Shown here: positions 18,401 through 26,334 of the stretch, piece after piece
How the letters are laid out: every line of letters begins with the position of its first letter
Numbering within the stretch: position 1 is the stretch's first letter
Source: CAYREV01 sp964423345
Lineage (GTDB): Bacteria > Bacteroidota > Rhodothermia > Balneolales > Balneolaceae
DNA length: 64,000 nucleotides
Direction of reading: 5' to 3'
Assembly: GCA_964423345.1 (NCBI GenBank)
Contig: CAYREV010000005.1
Location: forward strand, 1 to 64,000
The notes under the pieces: generated by a model
What the model was told of the DNA's origin: nothing
What the model saw: the letters and a program-made list of their open reading frames with translations, nothing else
Databases searched by the model: none
Program-made: the position numbers and the translations under genes

Positions 18401-18920
18401 CTATTAGTACATCGAGATATAGCTGCCGATAGTGCTCGCGTGGCAGCGATGCCCATTCAGCGTAGCGGTCCATTGGCAAAAATTCACCACTGTACATGGT
18501 TACAGCGTGTTCCAGTTCCGATAGGTCTCCCTTCTTGATTCCGGTTCGTGCAGCTTTTTCAAACAGTCCTGCATCGGTTACGAAACCTCCGGGCGGATCC
18601 ATATGAATAAATTCATCCGTAATATTGATCCAATCATCTGCCTCCTCATTATATTTCGAAAAAGCTTTTCTTATGTGATGTATCGCTTTATAAAGCTGGG
18701 CGTTAGCCGCACTCTGATCGAGATCCGGCCATAACACCCCGGTTGCATGGTCCCTGGCCATCTGAAAATTGCGCTGTTGGGCAATGAGCTTAAGCAGCAA
18801 TCGGGCTTTGCGCCCTTTGATTTCAGTTTCACTGAGTATTTGTCCATCGATAAAAACCTCAAAACGCCCGAATAGATGTATTTCAAGACTTGAGGACGAT
18901 AAAGGCTTTGAAGGTTCCAT
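15492..18920 (-). CDS. SARP/BTAD-type transcriptional regulator with AAA ATPase and TPR domains
   Basis: A 1142-residue STAND-type regulator. Residues 10-100 resemble the OmpR-like winged helix of SARP proteins (LEIHLFGRFEVFIDGQ). Residues 105-250 are the bacterial transcriptional activator domain, ending near KELGMDPSTET. An AAA_16 ATPase domain (about 275-560) follows, with Walker A GEAGIGKTRL and Walker B CVVILEDLHAAD. Residues 650-1140 are a long TPR-like helical array. Such proteins use ATP-driven oligomerisation, triggered by ligand binding to the repeats, to activate transcription. The neighbour downstream, an ArsM-like methyltransferase, is a plausible target. It is isolated upstream by a gap of 360 bases. 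The ligand is unknown. Confidence 0.88.
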   Translation of the reverse strand: MEPSKPLSSSSLEIHLFGRFEVFIDGQILSETEIKGRKARLLLKLIAQQRNFQMARDHATGVLWPDLDQSAANAQLYKAIHHIRKAFSKYNEEADDWINITDEFIHMDPPGGFVTDAGLFEKAARTGIKKGDLSELEHAVTMYSGEFLPMDRYAEWASLPREHYRQLYLDVLIALAGQYEKEGELSDAAEMLRLALAEEPTLETAHRGLMRVFARKGQATRAFHQYEICRETLGKELGMDPSTETIKLLDDIREGELEVEKKARGRSTLFSGSAPPVIGRVKECTTIKHFLDDLSSGRGGGLVISGEAGIGKTRLIRELILRSRRRDIPFFLGRSGEVSGNVAYGPFIEVFDDVLRRKPELQEELPVEIGRLVPAFAGEGTPAPHADKLAAKGYLFARVQQFFSTLAQEEACVVILEDLHAADRGSRELFSYLIRHLERLPVLIVATIRKEEGEPVPKFIKGMEESLMEMIELAPLTYEEHVALLQQHAGNSIIGADTTRHIYQLSEGNPFYALELLRHYRDMENRDLPQEDDVLGTLPGSPVLKNIPSSLRHLVDQKLENLSPPAHHLLYIAAVIGRRVPYELLAYIWSGNSQDESQELFKALEEVIGARLLEEQGLDYSFRHALVQETIYSSISQARRKVLHRQIADRILEVWADSGDLPVEQIAWHYLGAGDLLKGAQFLIRAGERAESAYAHDDALQRYGEACEVLDKVESSEGEKLKREILERIGDVYRACGKLEMSYDAYEDAISLAEKGSEKGGLVELYRKMAVVAIFRTEIDRSEKYLDKAFNLVGEDVRSGARVLITKALQLWHLNKLEEAYDVAKKALQQAEKVDAKVEASQAREILAMTCLPLGRWEEGLKYEMDRHYHGWSPEVVVATDAHLCLWEYHVSGDQPLKRARSFMEQIAEQASEMGDLRCVAVCHYALGTMHLWRGHRHRAVEELAESLELHEQVGSPAGMAYSLARKSVLHTLMGAGELGWQAIRDGLAYARQAAVRDHCLQRLYGVGIWNRIESGDVEQAREMVKKSEELLDEKGACAACALELYPWMAYYYLHIGEIGNARKCGEAVSGLAEKTDNPIGKAIATMIESSLCITEDQQNRAEECIRKSYQILEEAVPETAHSPVAHYLDRMVEQQDKLVIS

Positions 18921-19281
18921 AGTACCTGTTTTTAAATCCCAATCCCATTTATTTTAATATGATAATAAAATAAAGCGTCTTGTACAGGATTGTTCCAAAC
19001 CGGTGTTATAAAGGTGCCGGGGTGGATCTGTGAAGGGCCCGTCAAGCGCTGCTACTCATGAACTATAGATTCCAGCAGGCCGGTCAGACGGAAAGGAAAG
19101 ATGTTGGCGAAGCATTGATCGCCTGACTTACCATATCTTTGTGTTCTGAATAGATTCGGAGCCGTGACAAAAATGCATTACTTTTTTATATCCACTGCTA
19201 TATATTTTTAAAGTTAATAGTTTATTTTTATTAATTACTTTCCTTATTATTCTTCCAAGGTGAATACATACCGTATTAATT
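18921..19281. other. 361-base divergent intergenic region without a gene
   Basis: This lies between the divergent BTAD-AAA and HxlR-SCP2 genes. I see no open frame with a convincing start, no RNA gene and no strong palindrome. The 80 bases before the HxlR start are AT-rich (about 19190-19260), as expected for a promoter region, but I cannot assign boxes with confidence. Confidence 0.5.
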
Positions 19282-19926
19282 ATGGCTGAACGCAGCTACA
19301 ACCAATTTTGCGGGATCGCCCGCGCCCTTGACATCGTAGGGGAACGGTGGACCCTCCTGATCATCCGCGAGCTGTTGCTCGGCCCCAGGCGTTTCAAGGA
19401 CCTGCAGAAGGGCCTGCCGGGTATCGGCACCAATCTCCTTTCCGATCGACTGAAGAAACTGCAGCGCTTTGAGCTCCTCCGGCAGCGGGAACTGCCCCCG
19501 CCGGCTGCATCCACGGTGTATGAACTAACCCCCCGGGGGGAAAAGCTCCGTCCGGCGGTGGAAATGCTCGGAGACTGGGGCACACAGTTTTTGGATACGA
19601 CCGGCGAGAAAGAGCTGGTCAGCCCCCGCTGGCTGCTGTTGATCCTGGAAAACAAATTCCGCCCCCAAAGAGTGGGCGACGTGGAGAAGGTCATTGCCTT
19701 CGACATCGACGGTGAATTGATGTATATCCATATTCAGGATGGCAAGATCGAGACTCGTCAGGGCGGCCACCCGGAAGCCGACCTCACCATCCGAACCGAC
19801 ACCGAAAATTTTTTGCGCCTGGTCACCGGTAAGGCAGGCCCCTCTCAGGACCGTAGTGAATTGAACCTGCATTTCAAGGGAGACGCCGAGCTTTTCAACA
19901 ACCTCTCCCGCTGGTTTGATACCTGA
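19282..19926 (+). CDS. HxlR-family regulator with C-terminal SCP2-like domain
   Basis: A 214-residue cytosolic protein. Residues 5-100 are an HxlR winged helix (NQFCGIARALDIVGERWTLLIIRELLLGPRRF, then GIGTNLLSDRLKKL). Cys10 lies at the usual redox-sensing position of this family. Residues 120-212 resemble an SCP2 sterol-carrier domain (VIAFDIDGELMYIHIQDGKIE, ADLTIRTD, FLRLVTGKAG), which binds hydrophobic ligands. The arrangement suggests a repressor that senses a lipid-like molecule; this is an inference. No linked target is obvious: the next gene is a histidine kinase 480 bases away. Start ATG at 19282 is well placed. Confidence 0.87.
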   Translation: MAERSYNQFCGIARALDIVGERWTLLIIRELLLGPRRFKDLQKGLPGIGTNLLSDRLKKLQRFELLRQRELPPPAASTVYELTPRGEKLRPAVEMLGDWGTQFLDTTGEKELVSPRWLLLILENKFRPQRVGDVEKVIAFDIDGELMYIHIQDGKIETRQGGHPEADLTIRTDTENFLRLVTGKAGPSQDRSELNLHFKGDAELFNNLSRWFDT

Positions 19927-20407
19927 CCTCTTCCTACTATACATTTACGGACTTCCGACGGATGGAAAGTGCACCGTGAAGTAGCCAGTTCACTGGTTGG
20001 CGGATCGAAGGGAGATAAATAATCCCTTTTTCTGACACTCTTCTAGCCAAACGGGAACCGTATTCTACGGGGAGGGCTGCGCGCCCTTCCCGATTTTTTT
20101 AACAGGTAGTTCCAAGACAGTTCCGGGAAAGGCCCTCATTAACCGACACGCCTATACACCCGCCCCTACTTGATATAGGTAAACTTGCGGGCCTTGAGGA
20201 AGCGCAGCTTGCGGTCCAAGCTCTCGGCGGCCATCACCTGATAGAATAACAACATCAAACCGACCAATTATACATAGAATCTCCTGATGTTTAAATCGCC
20301 CACAAAATAAACGATCTTGCCCTTAAAACCCTTCTACTGTTAAAGCATTAGTTTCAACGGGCGAAGCCCGGGCGACAGGCTCTACCTTCTATTACAACGG
20401 CAAAATT
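19927..20407. other. 481-base intergenic region with two terminator-like hairpins and a relic-like short frame
   Basis: It holds a weak hairpin with T tail at 20008-20031 (AAGGGA / TCCCTT, 9-base loop) and a stronger one at 20069-20100. On the minus strand, 20166-20255 encodes a 29-residue frame rich in basic residues (ending RFLKARKFTYIK). It looks like the C-terminal end of a lost protein, since an upstream frame is broken by stops. No complete gene is present. Confidence 0.4.
20069..20100 (+). terminator. Rho-independent terminator
   Basis: GGGGAGGGC and GCCCTTCCC form a 9-pair stem with one G-T wobble and a 5-base loop. The sequence GATTTTTTT follows at once. It lies 143 bases after the HxlR-SCP2 gene and would end its transcript. 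Confidence 0.7.
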
Positions 20408-21625
20408 ATGAATGAATCAGTAATCGAATCACCTACCGTACCTTCCAATGAATATGAACGACTTGTTGAGCTGGCCGAACTGGATCTCGACTATACCAGC
20501 CTCGAGGACCAGCTGGAGGATTTGACCGATCTGGCCGCCCGCATAGTCGGCACAGAAGTATCCCTGGTGAACCTCATTGACAGCTACACCCAGTGGTCGG
20601 TATCCAACCACGGTATTGACCTGCAGCAGATGCCCCGGGAAGAATCCGTATGCCAGTACACCATTCTTGACGACGAGCCGCTGGAAATCGAAAACCTTGC
20701 CGAAGACGAACGATTTGACCGGAAATCATACGTCACGGACGGTCCCCGGCTTCGCTATTACTTCGGGGTTCCCCTTACCACTTCAAAGGGCTCCAACATC
20801 GGAAGCCTTTGCGTACTTGACTCCGAGAAACAGGAGATTTCCCCGGAGAAGAAGGAGATGCTTCAAATGGTAGCAAGAGAGGTGGTGCGCCGCCTTGAGG
20901 CGCTGCGAACTATCAGGGACCTGCATAATAAGGTGGAAGAGCTCAACGAAAACACCCGAAAGGTAAGCCACGATATCCGCAGCCCCATCACGGGCATCAT
21001 CGGTATCGCCCAGATTATGGAAGAGGAGATCAAGAACGAGAGAGTCAACGAATTGATCAGCCTGGTGAAGATGATCAAGAAAGGCGGCCAGTCCCTGCTG
21101 GAGCTGGCCAACCAGATAATGGACACGGAAGACAGCGGGCGGGATAAATCAGGCCAAGAGCAATTAAACTGCAGCGACTTTTGCCGGAAACTGGAAGAGC
21201 TGTACCGTCCCCAGGCAACCGCCAAGGGTGTGGAGCTCAATATTCAGACCCTGGAGGGTTCTGAAGAGGTATACTTCTCCAAAAGGCGGCTTCTCCAGCT
21301 TGTCGGCAACCTCATAAGCAACTCCATCAAATTCACCGACGAAGGCGGTACCGTAGGTGTGGAATTGAAGACCGACCGGCGCAACAAGGGCAAAGCCGAC
21401 AGGCTCACCGTCCGTGTTAAAGATAGCGGGGTAGGCATGTCGCAGGAGAAAATGGAACAGATTTTAAAAGGCGAAGGCCAATCGGAAGAAGGCACCGGCG
21501 GGGAAAAGGGCTACGGCTTCGGGCTGCAGCTGGTGCGGCACCTGGTCGATAAGGCGAATGGGCGTATGGAAATATCCTCTGAAGAGGGTAAGGGAACCAC
21601 CTTTTTTATCAGGCTCCCCGTCTGA
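20408..21625 (+). CDS. GAF-domain sensor histidine kinase
   Basis: A 405-residue soluble kinase. Residues 20-165 form a GAF domain (ARIVGTEVSLVNLIDSYTQW, YYFGVPLTTSKGSNIGSLCV). The dimerisation/phosphoacceptor helix contains KVSHDIRSPITG with His188. The catalytic domain shows an N box (NLISNSIKF), a G1 box (DSGVGMS) and a G2 region (GYGFGLQL). It is cytosolic and probably binds a small molecule through GAF. No response regulator is adjacent, so it is an orphan kinase. The ATG at 20408 begins a polar N-terminus and is the first plausible start. Confidence 0.9.
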   Translation: MNESVIESPTVPSNEYERLVELAELDLDYTSLEDQLEDLTDLAARIVGTEVSLVNLIDSYTQWSVSNHGIDLQQMPREESVCQYTILDDEPLEIENLAEDERFDRKSYVTDGPRLRYYFGVPLTTSKGSNIGSLCVLDSEKQEISPEKKEMLQMVAREVVRRLEALRTIRDLHNKVEELNENTRKVSHDIRSPITGIIGIAQIMEEEIKNERVNELISLVKMIKKGGQSLLELANQIMDTEDSGRDKSGQEQLNCSDFCRKLEELYRPQATAKGVELNIQTLEGSEEVYFSKRRLLQLVGNLISNSIKFTDEGGTVGVELKTDRRNKGKADRLTVRVKDSGVGMSQEKMEQILKGEGQSEEGTGGEKGYGFGLQLVRHLVDKANGRMEISSEEGKGTTFFIRLPV

Positions 21626-21933
21626 TATACAACCTCCCGCTTTTTCTGTGTCCCGAAATGAAATACTGCTGGACGAGGCAGGGGTACAATCCGATTTTGT
21701 CGAGGGACACCGCAGGACCGACATCGATGGGATACGGCTGGATCCCGCCGATCCGGATACGCTGGTCAATGATCTCTCGCTGCGGGAGGCGGAATCCGAG
21801 ATTGGCAATGCCATCCGAGGCTGGGAGTAATTCTTCTTCCGAAACCGGTTTTGAATCTTTTAATTTCAATCGATGTTCTTTCAGTCCGGCATCCGGCAGC
21901 GGACCGGCACTTAACTAATTATTAAAAACCATT
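21626..21933. other. 308-base gap, possible gene relic
   Basis: No complete gene is visible. On the plus strand an open frame through 21648-21830 reads VEGHRRTDIDGIRLDPADPD and a following acidic stretch. This is vaguely like the IRLDP repeats of carbohydrate-binding segments in glycosyltransferases, but it has no start of its own. I regard it as a possible degraded remnant with low confidence. Confidence 0.2.
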
Positions 21934-23130
21934 ATGAACGACACCGCTCAAAAACTGGCAGAAAAATATCATCTGGATCTCTATAGCCGTTACCCTATCA
22001 CCCTGACTCGCGGCGAGGGGGTCACCGTCTGGGATTCCAAGGGCAACGAATACCTCGACGCCCTGGCGGGCATCGCCGTCAACAGCGTGGGGCACTGCCA
22101 TCCCAAGGTCGTGGAGGCTATCCGGGAGCAGGCCGGCAGGCTGATGCATGTATCCAACTTCTATTACAACGAACCCCAGAGCCGGCTGGCCCGCCGGCTG
22201 GTGGAGATATCCGGCCTCGACAAGGTCTTCTTCTGCAACAGCGGCGCCGAAGCGGTGGAGGGTTCCGTCAAGCTGGCGCGCAAATATGCCTCCCTTCAGG
22301 GGAAAAGCGGCCAGATCATCTCCATGAAAAACTGTTTCCATGGGCGAACTCTCGGAACCATCTCCATGGGAAAAAAGAAATACCAGAAAGGTTTTGACCC
22401 CATGGCACCCGGCTTCGAACAGGTGCCCATGAACGATATCGAAGCTCTGGAAGACCGGATAGACAGCAATACCGCGGGCATCATCCTGGAACCGGTACAG
22501 GGAGAGGGCGGCATTCGGCCGGTGGAGAAGGATTATCTGCAATGCATACGGGACCTTTGCGATGAATATGATGCCGTCATGATCCTCGACGAGATACAGT
22601 GCGGTATTGCACGAACCGGTCACATGTACGCCTACCAGCGCTACGGCATCCAGCCCGATATCGTGGCCAGCGCCAAAGCCCTGGGCGGCGGGTTCCCCAT
22701 AGGGGCGGTTATTGCCCGCGGGCGTGTGGCCGACGCCCTCTCCCACGGCGAGCACGGCACCACCTACGGGGGCAACCCCCTGGCCTGCGCCGCCTCGCTG
22801 GCCGCTCTCGAAGCCATTGAAGATGAAAACCTGGCCGAACAGGCCCACATCAAAGGAGACTACTGCATGGATCAGCTGCGCTCCCGCACCGAAGGATGGG
22901 AAGCCGTCACGGATGTGCGGGGACTCGGACTTATGATCGGCGTGGAACTGCCATTTGAAGGGGCGGAAGTGGTCAATGCCATGCTGGAGCGCGGCGTGCT
23001 CTCCAATTGCGCCTCCGGCAATGTCATGCGGCTGGTTCCCCCGCTGATCATCGAGGAAAACGAGATAGACACCCTTATCGACGTCCTTCTTGAATCCATT
23101 AAAGAAGTAGAAGCCCATGCCCAAACATAA
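21934..23130 (+). CDS. argD: Acetylornithine transaminase-family aminotransferase
   Basis: A 398-residue class III PLP aminotransferase. It shows the N-terminal family segment YLDALAGIAVNSVGHCHPKV, the cofactor-phosphate loop CNSGAEAVEGSVKLARKY, LDEIQCGIARTG before the active site, and the Schiff-base lysine Lys248 in SAKALGGGFP. Length and motifs match ArgD, which makes N-acetylornithine in arginine synthesis. Related ornithine or 4-aminobutyrate transaminases are a less likely alternative. No other arg gene is in the window, so the pathway is dispersed. The start ATG follows an AT-rich leader. It converges with the fetAB genes. Confidence 0.85.
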   Translation: MNDTAQKLAEKYHLDLYSRYPITLTRGEGVTVWDSKGNEYLDALAGIAVNSVGHCHPKVVEAIREQAGRLMHVSNFYYNEPQSRLARRLVEISGLDKVFFCNSGAEAVEGSVKLARKYASLQGKSGQIISMKNCFHGRTLGTISMGKKKYQKGFDPMAPGFEQVPMNDIEALEDRIDSNTAGIILEPVQGEGGIRPVEKDYLQCIRDLCDEYDAVMILDEIQCGIARTGHMYAYQRYGIQPDIVASAKALGGGFPIGAVIARGRVADALSHGEHGTTYGGNPLACAASLAALEAIEDENLAEQAHIKGDYCMDQLRSRTEGWEAVTDVRGLGLMIGVELPFEGAEVVNAMLERGVLSNCASGNVMRLVPPLIIEENEIDTLIDVLLESIKEVEAHAQT

Positions 23131-23184
23131 CGTTGGAATTGGCGGAATACACCCCCTGACAGGGCGGTACATCAATCGGACGCC

Positions 23185-23976
23185 CTACATCTTCAGTATA
23201 CTTTCATCCAGCATGTCGGTATCCTCAAACACCATTGCATTCGAAAAGCGGATGCCCAGGAATACCGACAGTACCGTCCCTGCAAATATGGCAATCATAA
23301 TCATGATCTGGTATTTGATGGCAATGATCGGAGAACTGCCACTGAGTATCTGACCCGTCATCATGCCCGGCAGGGAAACGAGCCCGATGGTAGCCATGGT
23401 GGCAAGCGTGGGATTGGCCGACTTCTTTAATGCATCCCGAATAAACGGCTTGAGAGCCTCTGTTCGGCTGGCCCCGGAAGCCAGGTAATACTGGTATCGT
23501 TCTCTCTTGTCCGCCAGGCTGTAGTAGAAGGCATTTATGCCGATTACATTGCTGCGCAGGCAATTTCCGAGCACCATGCCGGTAATTGGAATGGTGTACT
23601 GGGCCGCCAGGAACTTGTCGAGCTGAATCACCACTTCCAGGAAAAAGATATCGATGATCACGATGCCCAGGAATGTGGCGCCAAAGACGGGAACCAGCAG
23701 GGAGGCCTTGCGCCTGAGCTCACTGCGGTCGAGCGTTGCAAAATCGGCCACCACAACCATAATCAATATCCAGCCCGCGTTGATCCAGGGGTTGTCGTAT
23801 TCAAACAGGTACTCCAGGTAATATCCCACAAACAGCAACTGAAGCACCATGCGGAAGGTAGAGACGAGAAGTTTTTTATTGAGTCCCGTTTCATATTTCC
23901 AGAGCACCCAGGCGGGAAGAAGCAATATGACAAATCCCAGTGCGAGGCGTACCCACGATAGATCAATAATTTCCAT
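23185..23976 (-). CDS. fetB: FetB-like ABC transporter permease (UPF0014)
   Basis: A membrane protein of about 263 residues with about seven helices and the family motifs STFRMVLQLLFVGYYL, VLGNCLRSNVIGINAFY and GLVSLPGMMTGQILSGSSP. E. coli FetAB (YbbLM) exports iron and protects against oxidative stress; this protein is the membrane half. I put the start at ATG 23976, whose first base is the last base of the fetA stop codon (TGATG overlap), which means translational coupling. The longer frame to 24015 would run into fetA. Iron as substrate is inferred from the family. Confidence 0.88.
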   Translation of the reverse strand: MEIIDLSWVRLALGFVILLLPAWVLWKYETGLNKKLLVSTFRMVLQLLFVGYYLEYLFEYDNPWINAGWILIMVVVADFATLDRSELRRKASLLVPVFGATFLGIVIIDIFFLEVVIQLDKFLAAQYTIPITGMVLGNCLRSNVIGINAFYYSLADKRERYQYYLASGASRTEALKPFIRDALKKSANPTLATMATIGLVSLPGMMTGQILSGSSPIIAIKYQIMIMIAIFAGTVLSVFLGIRFSNAMVFEDTDMLDESILKM

Positions 23977-24590
23977 CACTGCACCTCTACAATAGTGGTT
24001 GCCCTTTCCAGCCAAAAGGGATCGTGAGAAGTGGATATCGTTATCCGGTTGCTGTTGTCCAAGAGCAATTCAGCCGCCTTTCGCTTGCTGGCGGGATCGA
24101 GGGCCGAAGTGGGCTCATCCAGCAACAGCACCTGTTTGTCCAGCAGGCGGCAAATCGCCAGGCCCACACGCTGCCGCTGTCCCGTTGAAAGGTCCCGAAA
24201 AGACTTCTCATACATATCCGGTTCCAAACCCAGTTCCTGCAGGGCAGCCAGGCGCTCCCTTCGGCGTGGATCCTTCCGGCTGTTCACCTCGAAACTAAAC
24301 AGCCGGTCCATTGTATCTTCCACCGACCCCTCTCCAAGGTCCAGGTCCTGCGGCAGCCAAGCCGTATGGTGGCGTAAAGAGGAGTCGCCTGCTCCCACCT
24401 CTATACGTCCGGAATCCGGCCTTATAAAGCCAAGCAGCAGTTTCAGTATGGTGCTCTTTCCCGAACCGGACTCTCCCTTGATGACAAGATGATCTCCCGG
24501 GGCCGCTGAAAAGCTCATCTCCCTGATCACCTCTTCAGCCCCATAACTGAAATGAACCTTTTCAAACCGTATGTCTCGTATTCTCTTCAC
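23976..24590 (-). CDS. fetA: FetA-like ABC transporter ATP-binding protein
   Basis: A 204-residue ABC ATPase with Walker A GESGSGKSTILKLL, a Q loop in LPQDLDLGE, signature LSTGQRQRVGLA (STGQ in place of the usual SGGQ), Walker B VLLLDEPTSALD and the switch His in TSHDP. It is short, as expected for FetA/YbbL. It pairs with the UPF0014 permease immediately downstream with overlapping stop and start, forming a two-gene operon for a probable iron exporter acting in the inner membrane. Confidence 0.9.
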   Translation of the reverse strand: MKRIRDIRFEKVHFSYGAEEVIREMSFSAAPGDHLVIKGESGSGKSTILKLLLGFIRPDSGRIEVGAGDSSLRHHTAWLPQDLDLGEGSVEDTMDRLFSFEVNSRKDPRRRERLAALQELGLEPDMYEKSFRDLSTGQRQRVGLAICRLLDKQVLLLDEPTSALDPASKRKAAELLLDNSNRITISTSHDPFWLERATTIVEVQ

Positions 24591-24849
24591 AGTACCCTGA
24601 ATGTATTAAATTGGCTTTTCAAGTATAACGTTTGGGGGGTGGTTTATCCAATTCTTCCCATATGGGTCCGGTTGCATCGGTTCTTTTTCAAAAGATTGAA
24701 ACACCCCATTTCTGTTCTTTGGGAGAGGGTAGCCTCTTCTCGCCCGGTCAGCAAAAGCGGCTCTTACTTGCTTTTATTAATAAATCATCTATTTTTCGAT
24801 AGATAATTATCTTAAACAAATCGTTAGGGTAAAAAAACTTACGGGATTT
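24591..24849. other. 259-base gap without a gene
   Basis: This lies between divergent fetA and a lipoprotein relic. I see no supported frame or RNA. The last 70 bases are AT-rich and may carry promoters for either side. Confidence 0.4.
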
Positions 24850-25130
24850 ATGCGACAATTTTACGGGATAGGTACCATCATATTTATAGTCATTTTTTTC
24901 GCCTCCTGTTCTCAAAAACAACAGGAACGACCATCGGCCGAAGAGATGAAGAAGTCAAGGTATTCGAAAATCATGCGGTTGAACTGGGTATGGTTGACAT
25001 ACTGGGGCCTGATGGAAAGATTGCAAATAAAGCCTATTACCTGACTCTCTGGAAAAATGTGGGCGGGGAATGGAAAATCCACCAGGATATGGTTAGCGCA
25101 ATGCCGCAGAATGGCGGGGAAGGCCACTAA
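24850..25130 (+). pseudogene. SnoaL/DUF4440-like lipoprotein relic with internal deletion and frameshift
   Basis: The first 100 bases encode a good lipoprotein signal (MRQFYGIGTIIFIVIFFASC) and the start of a mature chain (residues to about 36). From about 24951 the homologous sequence continues in a different frame to a TAA at 25128-25130: FENHAVELGMVDILG, then AYYLTLWKNVGGEWKIHQDM. That is the C-terminal half of a DUF4440/SnoaL-like domain (WK-x-GEWKIHxD). About 70 residues between them are missing. The intact-looking frame ends prematurely at 25044. The simplest reading is an internal deletion that also shifted the frame, so no functional product is expected. Confidence 0.7.
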
Positions 25131-25234
25131 CCGCGTAAAATATACGTTTTTATAAATGGGTTTGGGGCCTTAAAGCTGGACCGGCGCCAACCTGCAATTG
25201 AACGTGAACAATGATAAACTGAAAACAACATATT

Positions 25235-26140
25235 ATGAAAATACTAAAATCATTAACCGTACTCTTTTTGGCAGCAGCCGTATTCGGCTCCTGCACTTCA
25301 AAGAAAGAAGCCGACGACGCCAATGTAGTAGAGATTACGGCGGTCGACTTCAAATTCCAGGCTCCCGACAGCATTAAATCGGGCTGGAATACCATTGAAT
25401 TCAAAAATGAAGGCCAGCAGGAGCACTTTGTCTACACCTACCGCCTGCCGGAGGACAAAAGTTTTGAGGAATTTAAACAGGCGGTGACCATACCATTTAT
25501 CGAGGTATGGGACAAATACCTGGCAGGTGAAATCAACCAGGAGGAAACCGCTCAGATGCTGGGAGCAGAAATCGAACCCTGGTATTTCACCGAGGTAACC
25601 CCGACCGGTGGAGTGGCCATCACCGAACCCGGTGCAACAGCACAATCTACCCTCAACTTCGAACCGGGCCTCTATGTGATGGAGTGCTATGTGAAGATGC
25701 CCGACGGACGGTGGCATACCGAGATGGGCATGGTTCAGCCGTTTACCGTGACCGAAGACTCCACGGGAGCCGACGCCCCCTCGGCCAATTACGAAATGAC
25801 CCTTTCCAACTACCAGATTGATACCGGGGGTAGCCTGAAAAAGGGCACCAACACGATTGCCGTTCATGTTAAGGACACCCCCGAAGGGTTCATGAAGCAC
25901 GACATCAACCTGTTCAGGCTTAACGACACGACCACCGTAGACGGTATTCTCCAATGGATGAACTGGATGGAGAAAGACCAGTTTACGGCCCCCGCGCCGG
26001 GCTATTCGCTGGGTGGTGTGGAACACCTGGACGCCGGCATGACGGGCTACATGACCGTAGAACTGACCCCCGGCAACTACGCCTGGGTCTCGGAAGGCTA
26101 CGGCCACAGGGGCATGGTTAAAGAGTTTACCATCGAATAG
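25235..26140 (+). CDS. Cupredoxin-like lipoprotein, copy 2
   Basis: A 301-residue lipoprotein with lipobox VFGS-Cys20. It has the same two-domain layout as the product of 8604-9509. Domain 1 (about 30-175) holds His64, Cys151, His161 and Met166, again C-x9-H-x4-M, the ligand set of a type 1 copper centre. Domain 2 (about 185-300) repeats the fold (GTNTIAVHV, TPGNYAWVSEGYGH) without Cys. Copper binding and electron transfer are therefore plausible but unproven. It is followed by a terminator at 26169-26205, so it is transcribed alone. Confidence 0.8.
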   Translation: MKILKSLTVLFLAAAVFGSCTSKKEADDANVVEITAVDFKFQAPDSIKSGWNTIEFKNEGQQEHFVYTYRLPEDKSFEEFKQAVTIPFIEVWDKYLAGEINQEETAQMLGAEIEPWYFTEVTPTGGVAITEPGATAQSTLNFEPGLYVMECYVKMPDGRWHTEMGMVQPFTVTEDSTGADAPSANYEMTLSNYQIDTGGSLKKGTNTIAVHVKDTPEGFMKHDINLFRLNDTTTVDGILQWMNWMEKDQFTAPAPGYSLGGVEHLDAGMTGYMTVELTPGNYAWVSEGYGHRGMVKEFTIE

Positions 26141-26168
26141 ACAGCAGCAGCTTTATACTCAATATATC

Positions 26169-26205
26169 AACCTGCATGCATCTCTGTGGTGTATGCAGGT
26201 TTTTA
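26169..26205 (+). terminator. Rho-independent terminator after cupredoxin-like lipoprotein gene
   Basis: AACCTGCAT pairs with ATGCAGGTT (9 pairs, loop about 15 bases), followed by TTTTA. It starts 29 bases after the stop codon of the lipoprotein gene. Confidence 0.75.
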
Positions 26206-26334
26206 TTCGTCTGAATTATTTATACCATTAAACATCCAACGATAATAACATCAGGAGAGATTTTTCAATGTAACCGGGAATGGGCGGACGCTTGTCTGCA
26301 GTAGTCTTTTTCGGGGTCTAATAGTCTGTAGCTT

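Noticed and set aside
21922..23175. Long open frame of 417 codons on the minus strand
   Set aside because: It is antisense to argD, whose plus-strand product has all aminotransferase motifs; the minus frame is a composition shadow.
25298..26107. 269-codon minus-strand frame
   Set aside because: It is antisense to the cupredoxin-like lipoprotein, which has a signal peptide and metal motif; the shadow frame has none.
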